Shown here: in pieces, positions 10,497-22,011 of the stretch | Numbering within the stretch: the first letter of the stretch is position 1 | Layout: every line of letters begins with the position of its first letter | Source of the DNA: Trichoplax adhaerens | Lineage: Eukaryota; Placozoa; Uniplacotomia; Trichoplacea; Trichoplacidae | Length of the DNA: 64,000 nucleotides | Direction of reading: 5' to 3' | NCBI RefSeq assembly: GCF_000150275.1 | Contig: NW_002060956.1 | Coordinates: 1-64,000, forward strand | The notes under the pieces: model-generated | What the model saw: only the letters and a program-made list of their open reading frames with translations | Told to the model about the DNA's origin: nothing | Databases searched by the model: none | Translations under genes and position numbers: made by a program

Positions 10497-13400
10497 CTAT
10501 TTTAAAAGATTGCAAAAAAATGAATAGCATGAAATCTTACATACTACGAAAGCTTACGTGAGATTATACTACTTTTGGATGCTGACTTTATTTTAAAGTA
10601 AATTAATCAAGATTAATCAATGCAAAATATTTCAGCATCTAAATTTTATTATATAATTAAAATTATGTCTTAACCAGCTATCTTAAGATATTTTACGAGA
10701 ATAGCCATTTGTACCCGCGTATCTCTACTAGCTTCGCCCATAGATCGGGTTGGAAAAATCGAATTGACGAAATTAAACCTTGTCCGAATATAATCTTGCA
10801 TCTGAAATCAATAGAATTAATTCCGTAACCTAATAGCTTTAGCTATCATCAATTCACTGCTATAATAAGCACTCCTACTTATCCGCCACTACTTAGTAAT
10901 CTAGTTATAGTCGCAAAATAATGTATTAAAAGTTATTAATTCCATAGCTGAATCTAGGTATACAGTATGTACAATAATAACTAAAATTAATCTTTAAAAC
11001 TTACATTATGATCTCGAAAGCAATGGAAGTAAAAGATTAACAACCCCTTCGTACAAAAGTAAGTCAAGATACTATCATTAGTGTCAAATTAATCTTTACC
11101 GTACCACACCAAATTGTCTTCTTCAAGGATAGAAGAGCTAGTAGCTAAATTAGAATTGATTTATTTCTCAAGAAACATGATCACTTACCTGTGGGCAATT
11201 TAAAATCGTGAATAAGTAAGCAAATACGGTTTCACTGGTTGCATAGTACAAGATCCCAAACAGCCAAGAAATACCAAAGAGGAAGATTAACGAAGCCACT
11301 GCTTTTATTCCAACTCTACAAGTGAAGGATAGGAGTATTTTGATTAAAATCATCATATTAGTTGTTAGCTCACTAAACTATTAGTAAAATACTTTAATTG
11401 CAGTAAATAAAGCAACAATCATAGAATACAGTAAGAGATTTATTCCTCGTATATCTACTCTAAATTATAATTACAACTGCTTAATTCAGCACTATAACAG
11501 CATTGTAGATATCTAGCAATTGAATCAAGGAATAATTCTTTGCTGTACTTGAACTTTTGCATTTCAGATTTTCGGACCATAGCCTTGATTGAGAAAAGCG
11601 ATTTGATTGCCAAAGTCATAATGACAACGTTACACTAACAAAAGTTTCGTTAAGAAAGTAAAATTAAAACTCTGCTTAGCGAACAGAATATTACAATAAA
11701 CCCAAGTTAGCATCTTGCAATGGTAATATTAAATGGGGCAACTACAAAATATCAATCCATTCACAATTCTAGTGTTTTGCGTAGATTAAGAAATCAAAAC
11801 TATAGCCAAAGTAACATTATTCGTACAAGAATGATTGATCAGCGATACTCATTATCATACACAGTGAATAAAGCATTCAAGAGAGGCAGTGAATATTAAT
11901 CATCAAGCTAGACAAAGAATAGTTCTTCGACATTTCAATCATCTTATATAATAAGTGTTTAATATCTCACCATCATAATTAATATAACTGGACCAACAAA
12001 AAACCACATTTGAGCGCTTGTATTTCTAATCCAGCAACTATCACAATAAATGTTATTATGTCCAAATTAATCGAACCAAACTGCATAATCTGCGGTATCT
12101 GATATTGGTATTTGAAACTTACTAATTTGGATTACGATATGCATCTATCCCCGTAGATGCAGATATGCCAACAATTATGGCAGGCAACACTAGTTTAAAA
12201 GCCATTGGATAGAATATGGAAAGATAATATATATATATATAGAATAAGTAACATGAGCATTTGGAACAGTGAATGATACTTATTTGATAGCTAAGAGGGG
12301 ACAACTTCTAAAATAACTGTCTGTCAATGTTATGACCACACCTTAGTTAGTAAAAATATCCAAAAGCTAGAATATTGACTATTAATACTTAAACGATAGT
12401 AGTTGCGAACTCTTAAAAGAAAATGATGCAATTGAGTTCTAAGCACTTACTCCATCCTAAAACAAAGTATATTCGTCGAATTCCTAGGTCCACATTTTTT
12501 CGTATCTTAGAAATTTTTCGAAAAATAAGCAAAGATTCCATCATCATCCACGTTAAGCTAGCCAAATAGAGAAAGTGTAATCCAATGGCAATGATAGTAC
12601 ATAGAATCTAAAAGAATACGAAAAATTATTATTTTATTCGTAATGATAGCAGCTTTGACGAATTAAATTGATCAGCTTTTGACTACTTAAGATAATAAAT
12701 ATAACTTAATAAACGTCTAGAAGAGGTCATATTATTTGCATGGGTTATAGATTACCATAGCAAATATCTTTTAAATTCATTATAATAAATAGCTTTATCT
12801 GTAGTAGATGGGCTATATTAATCTCTTCAAATATATATTATGCTATAAACATATTAATAATTGCCTACAGTAATAAATTGATTACTTGATGAATTAATCG
12901 GTATGATTTCTAGGATATCTAACGATTTTTTATCTGTATCTTTCCAGTTAGAAATGAATTACCGGCAATTTTGTAGCGTGTATACCACTTATGAATCCAC
13001 AAATAGATAGTGTCATAGCCAAAGCCAAATTAAGGTGAATAAAATTCTTTACCGTATGCAATTTTCTATATAAAATTTTAGTAAACTCGTCTTGATAAAA
13101 TTTTGTAGTAAGATTAGTCGATATTTAGTATAGATCAAGATAGATCTGTCAAGAATTTTACAAATATTAGGTGATATTCATAGTCTACTTCATAAATATT
13201 GTATTATCAGCAGCAAGAATAATGTCATCTTACGATTATTTGGGCAAATTAACCATGAATACAATTATTTATGCTAATATCTAATTAACCCTTGCTAGAT
13301 TTACTTGTAATCATTATTTTGACTTATTATAATTCCTTTCTATATTATGTTTATATTTTCGAGCATAAATAACTTATAGGCAGCTACTATGCATTGAAGT

Positions 13401-16400
13401 AATTGATGATATGATAGGCCTCACTGATCCATAATTATGATATCTATAATTATAGCATTCCTTCTCTATTTCTCTAGGCAATTCAATTCTACAATCTCAA
13501 TCTTGTCGTCATTAGTGCTGCACCAATTACTGTTTAACAATTATTATCTTAGCAGATCCCTTACTTGCTAGTATATCTCGCTATGCTTTGCTTTACAGAC
13601 TTAGAGAAGATCTTTTAACTCATGACTGTTAACGTTTAAAATGTTTAGAAGTAACACTTGGATAAACTGTTAAAACTAGATCGCACTACAATATATTTGT
13701 CATCAAAGAATTTGTGGTCTATGCTCTCAGCATAATCTATTATTAATTAGCAAAGAAATTACTTCTTATCTGAAACCGACGATTAAGCCAATATGCTACA
13801 TTAATATTAAGCCTATCCAATATCTATATTGATAGCCTATTTATTAACTATCCTACTAACCTGCTGCTAATTATTAGTGCCATCATGATCAGTAGAGCAA
13901 ATAGTGAAATAGAGTAGCCGATATAAGTAATGATGCGAAGGTTAGTATCATGGAATTCAGTAAGAGCCTACAGCCAAAGCATAATCAACTACGTTAACAT
14001 ATATTATTGAGTTTTAAATATGCATCAAAATGAGTATATTTAAGTATAAATCAGCTCGCGGCAATTCCTATCACGTTTAAACTATTTCTAATTTATCTAT
14101 AAGATCAAGTATTTTGAATTTTTACCTTAGAATTTTGCATAAGGATCGCAAAACTCGTAAAATGAACTGTTATGCAGTGAATTGTGGTTGAATTATAATC
14201 TTTTAATTTCATTCCATATTCTGACCATCGACTTTACCACGTGGCAATGCATTAATAAAATAAGAACAGTATATAATACATAGAAATATATTAATAAGGC
14301 AAGTCTTGATCCTGAGATTAAATGCTAACATTTCTAGTTTGTTGCGATACAAGTAGGTAATTCAGGTAGCTAGTTTATCTTACGTTTTTTCCCAATATGC
14401 ACATCGATAGGGTGGATTTCGCTAAAAAGATAACTCTCATAATGTTATTAATGAATCAATATTAAAATAATCACTGTATTGTACTAATTAGGTTACTAAC
14501 TTGTTGATGGTGTAGATTGAGGTAAAGATGAACAGGCAAAGCAAAATTCTTGTCTTTGTACGGATAAACGGAGCAAGATAAAACACTGGAAATAATGACA
14601 CTATACGAAAATTTTATAGCGTCGTTTCAACATTAAACACAATGAAATTTTTATGACTTGAGAGGATAGAAAATTTTACAAGATTATAATCGATCTACGT
14701 TTATTAATTGTACAGGAACCACACCTGTCGTTATTTTCAGAAATATTGTTTTCCGTCCAATTATTACGGATATTATACGATCGTACTACCAAAGTTACAG
14801 TATCATCTAAAAAAATATTTATAAAGTTATAAGCAAGAGCTCTGTTGTTAAGTGTGGTAATAGAATAATTTAAGTGCAGCTTGTTTGCCTGGTTGTTTTT
14901 TCTAGCGTCAATTAAGATACATTAGCGAATAAGCTAGAATATTATCTATACATGATAGTTTTAAATATTACTAATGTTTCTTATTAATAAGGGAGATACT
15001 GGGATATTTCATATCTAGAATATATTTAGAAGTGTTCGTTACCTTGACCCAGAAAACGAAAAGCCGCTTTAGGAATCATCACTTTCGCAACAGATTTATT
15101 AGATAATGAGAAAGCGAGGTTGACGATTGATTTAGTGTCCGATGCTGAAATCGTTTGAATAACTAATTCTAACACAGTAAGAAAAGTAATAAGCAGAAAT
15201 GGGTTAAATAATAAAAACAACAGTAAAGAGCTAGGATAATTAAGTCACTTGATAGAATTATTTTAAGTTGGTACATCTAAATTCAACATACAACCAGTTC
15301 CATAATGACTTAAAGATCACATAAATCACTAAGAAATTTATTTTTAGGCATAGAAATGCCATTTATTAATGATCTATAGACGGTACCGTAATATTTAAAG
15401 AAACTTTTTGATATTTTAAAAAATTTTTTACTTGTAGTATGCGAATACCATGGCTTTGATGACATTTATATTATATTAAATGATTATCGGTACCTGACTC
15501 GGGTGTCGATATGATTAACCTCATAGTAATATTGGCTTGGTGAATTTCTCTTGCTAAATCTGCATCAAATTTATCGATTTGTTCAAAGATGAAGCCAGGG
15601 TTCTAAATAAAGATATACAGATGAATCTTGCGTAATAGTCAACCATTTTGAATTTTACATATCCTGATACTTGAGAAGTACGCGGTCACGTCATTTAAAC
15701 CAGTAAAGAGAGACTGATTTTTCGGAGGTAGTTTAAACTAAATTATGAATTTTGAAAGTTCGAACAGAGAATTTTCAAAATGCATCATTACCTATGGCAT
15801 ATTCAAGTACGTTTTATTTACCGTATCTACACCATTGATGAAGTTTGCAATAAGCTGGTTGCAAATCGTTTGTATCCTATTAATCTATATATCAAAGGCA
15901 TCCAATATTTTTAGCTTTCACATTAAAATTAAGTCCTAATCTAATTATAGAACAAATTATTCAACTTCATTATCACAGCTATCTTGATTTAACTACTGAC
16001 AGATTATTATTACATATTCTAAAGAGTCAAAAATCATGATACATGCAAAAACTCTAGAATAAATTGCTGTTAATAGACTCATGCTCAAATATCTTATTTC
16101 TAACAATTTATATGCGGTATTCTCTTTCCTATACTAAATGACATCAAATGCATTATTAATAACCATTTTATTGATCTTCGTAGGATATGCAAAATAGCTT
16201 CCATTATTCGATAATGGTGGCTGGTTTGATGTGATGCTTGCTGTGACTATCAAATATATTATAACCCGAGTTAGAATAAAAAAGCGATAATATACACAAC
16301 AAATTGATAGCTAAGTATTAGAAAAAATTTTATACGACTAAAGTGGGTTTATAGTGAGCGTTAGCAGTTGATATTTCAATTCAGAAAATTTTGAGTGTGC

Positions 16401-19400
16401 TATTCTACTAACTTATTACAAAAGTCCTTTGTTAGAAAATAGGGTTCTGCTACAATTTTTTAATTTCATTTAGAAAAGCTATTGTGATATATACCGATCA
16501 CGAAATTCCAAATTTTAGAAAAATAAGGGCTTTATTGAATCTTATACAATGATTAACTTCACACAGCTCTACTTTAGCCGAATACTACTACTAAAGACTT
16601 CTACAACGAACTAACTGAATAATCTAAAGTTGCATGCTTTTATACTTTTCGTAGCATTCGCAGCTACAATCCGCATGGCAACCTTTTACCTTATTTTACA
16701 CATAGTTAAACTATTCTTAGTTCCACTATTCTACTGCGGACCATCATTAATCCGATATGGATACGACTACAGTATTTATGTAGACATTATTCACCTCAGC
16801 CAAAGTACAATGAATTAACCATATCCTAATATATGATTTACGGTTCTATTTTTACCTATAACCTTATTAGTAACTCAACACCTTACTGTATATAGTCATC
16901 TGTTTTCTAGAATAGAGTCTATACCACTACAGTCTATAGTTATAGCTACCAAATATCTCTTAGGATAAATATCTACCGTACATTACACTAAGCATGGCTA
17001 ACAGTCTACAATCACAATACCAAGTTACATTACAGCTATCAAACCCTTTCTTTAGATTAGACCGTTACTCGCATTTTGGTATGCATAATCTAAGTCGACT
17101 GGTGCAGTATAAGAGAAATTATTAAGTGTCGGAGTGTAAAATCTTAAAATCTTACACCAATCGATAGTATTGAAAAGAACATAGTTAACTTTTCTATAGT
17201 AATCTATATCAAACACAGTGCAAAGATGACGATTTATCGCCTCAGCAGAGTAGCACTATGAATAATATTACTTTGTATACTATCTCTATCGTTAAATAAG
17301 AACATTTTCATAGTCAAAGACTCCGTTTTCAGTCTTTATTACAATGACCTTCGAAATAGGATTGAAAATTCGATAGTATGCAGATTATCATGGTTATAGC
17401 AACAACTTTATTGCTCTTGCTAATTTTTAAATTTAGGATATCGTAAGTATATCATAATCGGTCTTAGAGTTATAAATCTATCGAGGATATGATAATGTGA
17501 AAAATTAACGGAATTACGAAATAGTATCAACTACCATATAAAAGATATAATTTATACACTACGAGCTCTGAATTCAATTAGCCGTAAATAATCTTATGGT
17601 TACCTTTATTGGAGGATATTAATGAAGATGAATCATTTGTGCTAGCTGAAGTAATAATTGTAGTTAGTACTTACGAACGACATCTTATTGATAGAATTTA
17701 TACATAATTCTATTCATACGGTACTAATACAAAGTGTGAAAGACGGCAAAGCTTGAATAGAAATGAGATTGGAATGCAATGAAGCTTGAACTCATTACCG
17801 TTCTTAATGTATACTAGTAGCATTACATTCGTAATGAAGAACATATTGGATCGAAGATTATTTAAGTACATTTTGTACTATTCGATAATATAACACGGCA
17901 TCAAATGTGATGTTCTAATAGAACTGAAATGTAAATAAATTATTCATACCTGTTCTTGATGATAATAAATTTTCTGGCGTATATGAGCTAAGATCGGAAT
18001 CAGATAGGGTGTGAGTTAACAAAATTGATTTGTTAATAGTTACTATATTTGCGACAATTGAGTGGGAGCTGTCATGTAGTATCGAATTTGACGATAAGCG
18101 CTGATAGACAGCGGCACTGCTTTCATCAATTACACTTGTAGCTGTAATAGAGACATAATTTGTGCCAATATTATCTAGTAAAGTAGGAATGAAATGTCAA
18201 GTGCATGGCCTAAAATTGATATTTAGTAAAGCAAGAACTACTTTTTCTCGTTATCAATCAAATCAATAAATTTCTGTTTGTAATTGAGCTAGTATGTGAT
18301 TCGAAAGTAATAGAAACTCTCTACTGGAATTGATTCATTATACCAGTACCTTTTATCAAGATAATATCAGAATTACTATCCTTCCATAAACTAGTTTGAA
18401 CTGACCAATTATGAGTATCTAAACTCTCTTCATCTCTTTTGATTGTTGTTGTAGTCGAATCAGTATTCACAATGTCAACCATAGTCGGCGATAAAATGAA
18501 TGATGACAACGAATACTTAAATGCGTTTGATTTTCTGTTAAAATTTGAATTAGTAGAAACAGGAAGAAGTGGTCCACTCGATGTTGTTACTGTTATAACG
18601 TTAAAAGCATTGCTTGCTATTGAGCTGATAATTTGGTTATCTATGGCTGAAATTGACGATGAAACAGTTAATACTAACGGGCTATCTTCATAAATGCTAG
18701 AGTTGATACTGGAGCCTGAAGACACTAGCAATTGCAGTCCACTGGCCGTCATAGTTTTTGTTATGCTGCTAGCCAAATCATTAACTGATAAACTAAACGA
18801 TAGAGTTAGATCATAAGTAGGTACAGTGAAATTTTTTTCACTGTTTAATACAGTATTTGTCGTTAAAATGATATTTAGATTATTATTAACGGAGAAAACT
18901 GACGAGGAAGCGGATGATATTAATAGATTCTCATACAAACCGGAGCTACAGCTGTGAATGTTCGAAGCTGTAGGAGTGAGTAACTCTAATTCCTCGGTTA
19001 TAGTGGATACTGGAGAGCTAGAGTTACTGAGTATAGTAGTTGATGGCAATGAAAGATTTAAATCGCTAGTAGCAACGCCAATTTGTGAATTAGTCCAGGT
19101 TGTTAACTCTAACTGGCTCGTAGAAGTCGTTGCTGAAAGGATAGTATTATCGGATAAAGTAGATGATGCTATTGGCGAATTGAGTTTGGTAGTACTAACA
19201 TCCAATCGCGAAGAAATCGAAGCCAGTTGCTCTGATAAGTTAGCAATAGCTAACGTTGAAGCAATGACGTTACTAGATAAAGTAGATGATGTTAGTGAAG
19301 AATTTAGTTGGATAGTAGAAGCTGTAGAACTTGTTGAAGTTATGCTATTAGCGACTGAAGAAGAAACTTCACCAATTGGCTTCTGACAAACATATCGATA

Positions 19401-22011
19401 AAAATCGTTACAACTGCCATCACGCCAGATAAACAATAATAAGATATCAGCTAGGTGCACACATCTATAGAATTTATTTGCTGGATATAAGGACATCCAA
19501 AATTGTGGACCAGTAGTAACACTTTGATTGGTTGCTAGCCAGTGATAGTCGCTGACGACGTTATCTCCCACTAAATCTTTCAATCCAATCCAGTAACGTA
19601 CGTTAACATGTAATATAAAATATAAACCATTATGAGTAGCATAGGAATCATCAACTGCTAAATCGCCACCAGGAAACCCTTGACAGGCTCTTCGAGCGTT
19701 ATCGAAAGTATTCGATCCTTCGGAAGGTTTAAAACAACGATTACTAATTTTTGTCCATCCATTATCACATTCCTCTGTTTTAGTGAAAGATAATCACGAT
19801 GAAAAATATAAATTTAGTATATTCTACTGAGCTGAAGTATGGAATAAATTATCGTTAATCGATTTCATAATTCTCCATTTTAATTTATAGCATCCAAATA
19901 TCACTTGCAGCCAATTTATAGGACAGATAAATAATTTCCATTCTTAGATTCTAGTCACTGTTTGGTTGCAATTTTGAATTTACTAGTTGCTAGCTAGTAG
20001 CTACTGGGTTACGCATCAGTTTTCATATCAACTAGTCTCGGTCTGTAATTGTACTCTAAAATATAGCTCACTCTTGTTATTAAATGGAACTATAAGGAGA
20101 TATAGAGAGAAGCCAAGTTAGATAGCTGACTGAAATTAGATTGAATGCATTCTTGTCATGAGTACGCATAACGTTATTCTTAAATTTTAAAACAAAACCT
20201 TAATCATAGCCATCAATCTATTACTAAGGTGATTTTCTCCTAGCCTGAATTATAACCGATTCAGATACACTTATATAATACAATTTATATTTTTTTATAT
20301 ATCGGAATTGATATTTATCTAGTACGCATAATCTGATTTCTTAGATTTTGAAACAGTATCTTTATCATAGCTATTAGTCCATTACTAAGGTGTTCTGTTC
20401 CTAGTCTTAATTATTACTGATTCAGATCCATTTTAATTTACTATTTATCTTAGGATACGTATTCTGGTACAGTAATATAGAAAGAACCCAAACTACGTTA
20501 TTTTTAACGAAATTCCATGCTAGCTTTACATATACTACATTAAGAAACTTGAGAATCAACATGATATTAACGTTGAATTATGATGATAGCCACAAGATAT
20601 GTTAAATAGCTACCACGATAGACGGCTTCTATAAATAATTAGTATAACTAACTCTTTTCATAATCGCTCCAAATATCATAATAAAAGTATTACATTTTTG
20701 TTGATTAAATTTATCAGTTTTACTCTTTGTTAAATTATGCCAAAAAGAAAATGAATTATTCACAATTGAAGTAGTTATATTTTTATGATACTATACATTA
20801 ATTAATTCTATAATTTATTCATATCGCGCTATATTTTGCTCATTTTCTATTTTATCTTTTAATCAATAGTCTTACTAACCTTCAGCTTTCATGGGAGTTA
20901 ATATTACACAGAGAATCTAAAATAGATAAAAATGTAGCTGTAAATTTTCTTCAAATTAAAATAGACATCAAACAGTCAATCTTGTTGTTATTGCTTTAAT
21001 ACATTAATTCTGTCATGATTAGCTTTTTTATACTTAGATACAATAAACAGGTTTGGAAAATTCCATTTATTTTGATACTGAATGAATAAATCTTATAATT
21101 ATTTCTTAAAATATATTATCGATTACGCAAACCGAGAAATATGTAGATTGCGTGACTGCGATTTTTGATTTTCCTCAATACGTGCGTCAAGTGTATCCGT
21201 GATTTCGCTGGAATTTTTATCAGACGTCTTATTAAATTTATATCAGCAATTTAATGTCTCTATCATAGCTGATAATAATGTAAGAGTAATCAAGGTGTAA
21301 TAATTATTAGCGATTTGAAAGCAGAAAAATTGAATTCCTAAATTGGAACGTAATCAATTATCAACTTTAAATGCCACTAACATTAAATTGAAGAAAAATT
21401 TTCTGTTAGGCTACTGTCACGTAAGGTAAGGATAGTAACTTACGAAAAGCCTTCTAATCAAGGAGCTAGAAAACATTAGAATAGAAAAGTTCCTGGAATT
21501 TGATGATATTCTAATCTGCAGTATATTCTTCTTTACTATCAGTATCAATATGAATTTTCCCTATTAGTTGTGAACTAGGATACTAGCAGAGTAAATGGGT
21601 ACACTATGGGCAATAAGCTATGAGAAAGCATGCATGCCAAAAATTCGTTTTGCTAACACATCAAAATAAAATTTAAAAACAAACGGACATAAAATAATTT
21701 TCTTATCATTTCTATGATACTTTTTTCTCAATTAAGTTATGATAAGCAACTACCGACTATCGGTTACGACATAAGATAACAATAGTAAGTGCGTATATAC
21801 TAAAGATTTGTTGCTAATATATCTCATTACAGGCTCTTTCTACGCAAAGAAATACATTAGAATTGAAATTAAGAATACTTGTAGATAGATACAAATTCGT
21901 TCTAGTCATGCCTTTGATATCAGTTACTCTCTTCGTCAGCTTTAAATAAAAAGACACATATTAGACAAATCTTGCATCATTAATTACCAAAATAATGTTC
22001 GCTAGGTCCAT
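9893..22011 (-). CDS. C-type-lectin adhesion G-protein-coupled receptor, gene 1
   Basis: Predicted cell-surface receptor of roughly 1,150 residues. Exons in transcript order: 21988-22011, 20880-20916, 18350-19775, 17950-18174, 17604-17645 (tentative), 16164-16246, 15822-15884, 15494-15602, 15043-15168, 14725-14806, 14501-14600, 14384-14421, 14126-14231, 13861-13967, 12963-13065, 12451-12607, 12123-12189, 11971-12037, 11549-11634, 11189-11315, 11005-11046, 10715-10801, 10376-10496 and terminal 9893-9968. Phases agree at every joint except the last. Domains: signal peptide (1-20), CTLD (about 21-153), Ser/Thr-rich stalk (to about 645), GAIN, GPS, seven helices, tail. All joints have GT donors and AG acceptors, and no stop interrupts the reading frame. 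A family C LTR sits in the intron between the stalk and GAIN exons. Function as a ligand-sensing adhesion GPCR is inferred from domains; ligand and G protein are unknown. Confidence 0.85.
10715..13967 (-). CDS. gene 1 seven-helix (family B2) exons
   Basis: Nine exons: helix 1 13861-13967 (YIGYSISLFALL), helix 2 12963-13065 (IHLNLALAM), helix 3 12451-12607 (HFLYLASLTWMMME), helix 4 12123-12189 (joined as GWMLPAIIV), ECL2/helix 5 11971-12037 (Cys-Trp of the conserved ECL2 disulfide), ICL3 11549-11634, helix 6 11189-11315 (LFGISWLFGILYY), helix 7 11005-11046 (GLLIFYFHC) and juxtamembrane tail 10715-10801. These are the standard signature positions of adhesion GPCRs. No key position appears lost. 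The donor gtacag at 11548 fits the phase of the helix 6 exon. Confidence 0.9.
14126..15884 (-). CDS. gene 1 GAIN domain and GPS exons
   Basis: Seven exons (15822-15884, 15494-15602, 15043-15168, 14725-14806, 14501-14600, 14384-14421, 14126-14231) encode the GAIN fold. They start with a helical stretch (ANITMRLII), continue with beta-strand repeats (LVVRSYNI, SSVLSCSVYP, LPVHLYL) and end with the GPS: CAYW, then W..YG, then HC, then HFTSFAILM. The GPS normally self-cleaves between the residue after His and the Thr/Ser; His-Phe/Thr is present. The segment after the cut (TSFAILM) matches the tethered-agonist consensus. Exon 8 is set to start at 15168 because that upstream acceptor gives equal 126-nt exons in all three genes. 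Confidence 0.85.
16164..18174 (-). CDS. gene 1 small stalk exons
   Basis: Exon 17950-18174 (225 nt, phase 1 to 1) carries a Ser-rich stretch starting DNIGTNYVSITATS that aligns with gene 2 exon 33343-33483. Exon 16164-16246 (83 nt, phase 1 to 0) is homologous to 33091-33173 of gene 2 and 55465-55547 of gene 3, and all three are exactly 83 nt with a gtta donor. A further 42-nt exon at 17604-17645 (phase 1 to 1, Ser/Asn-rich) fits by splice sites and phase but has no clear paralog. Confidence 0.65.
16483..17034 (-). mobile_element. solo LTR, family C copy 1, inside gene 1
   Basis: 552-bp element starting tgtgatat and ending attaca, with exact 5-bp target duplication gctat (16478-16482 and 17035-17039). 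It has the same length as the inverted copy at 40325-40876. Promoter-like TATAAAA and a downstream AATAAA (complement of 16531-16536) read on the minus strand, the same direction as gene 1. The open reading frame beginning MHAFIL in both copies is a chance frame within the LTR. Confidence 0.88.
18350..19775 (-). CDS. gene 1 CTLD plus mucin-like stalk exon
   Basis: 1426-nt exon, acceptor aaaacag at 19776 and donor gtactg at 18349, both in phase 1. The first 133 codons are a C-type lectin-like domain with six cysteines, the WIGL motif (YWIGLKD), FWMSLYP and WRDGSC. The usual EPN or QPD sugar-binding triplet is not seen, so classical calcium-dependent sugar binding is doubtful. The next 340 or so codons are Ser/Thr/Asn-rich with many N-glycosylation sequons and a loosely repeated motif containing LLVSSGSSINSSI. 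This is expected to form an extended O-glycosylated stalk. Confidence 0.9.
20880..22011 (-). CDS. gene 1 signal-peptide exons
   Basis: Exon 1, 21988-22011, encodes MDLANIIL and ends at gtaatt (phase 0). Exon 2, 20880-20916, encodes ILCVILTPMKAE plus one base and ends at gttagt. Joined they give a 20-residue hydrophobic leader immediately before the first CTLD residues (EEC). The ATG was chosen because the frame upstream is not conserved and gene 3 has an in-frame TAG four codons before its matching ATG. Confidence 0.75.

Noticed and set aside
12108-12215. Helix 4 exon starting earlier, at a conserved aatggct
   Set aside because: No AG acceptor is there; the ttag or ctag acceptor a few codons on gives equal 67-nt exons and correct phase in all copies.
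15043-15144. Shorter form of the third GAIN exon using the ttcag acceptor in gene 1
   Set aside because: The matching acceptor is absent in gene 3, while an upstream acceptor gives equal 126-nt in-frame exons in all three genes.
15745-15939. Plus-strand 64-codon frame
   Set aside because: It lies opposite the first GAIN exon of gene 1, whose splice sites and paralogs are clear.
16630-16818. Frame beginning MHAFIL, repeated at 40541-40729, taken at first for a duplicated small gene
   Set aside because: Both lie wholly inside family C LTRs with target duplications; the degenerate LTR copy does not keep the frame.
18439-19386. Plus-strand open frames opposite the gene 1 lectin-stalk exon
   Set aside because: They are antisense to a coding exon with clear CTLD and splice sites; Ser-rich codons leave the other strand open by composition.
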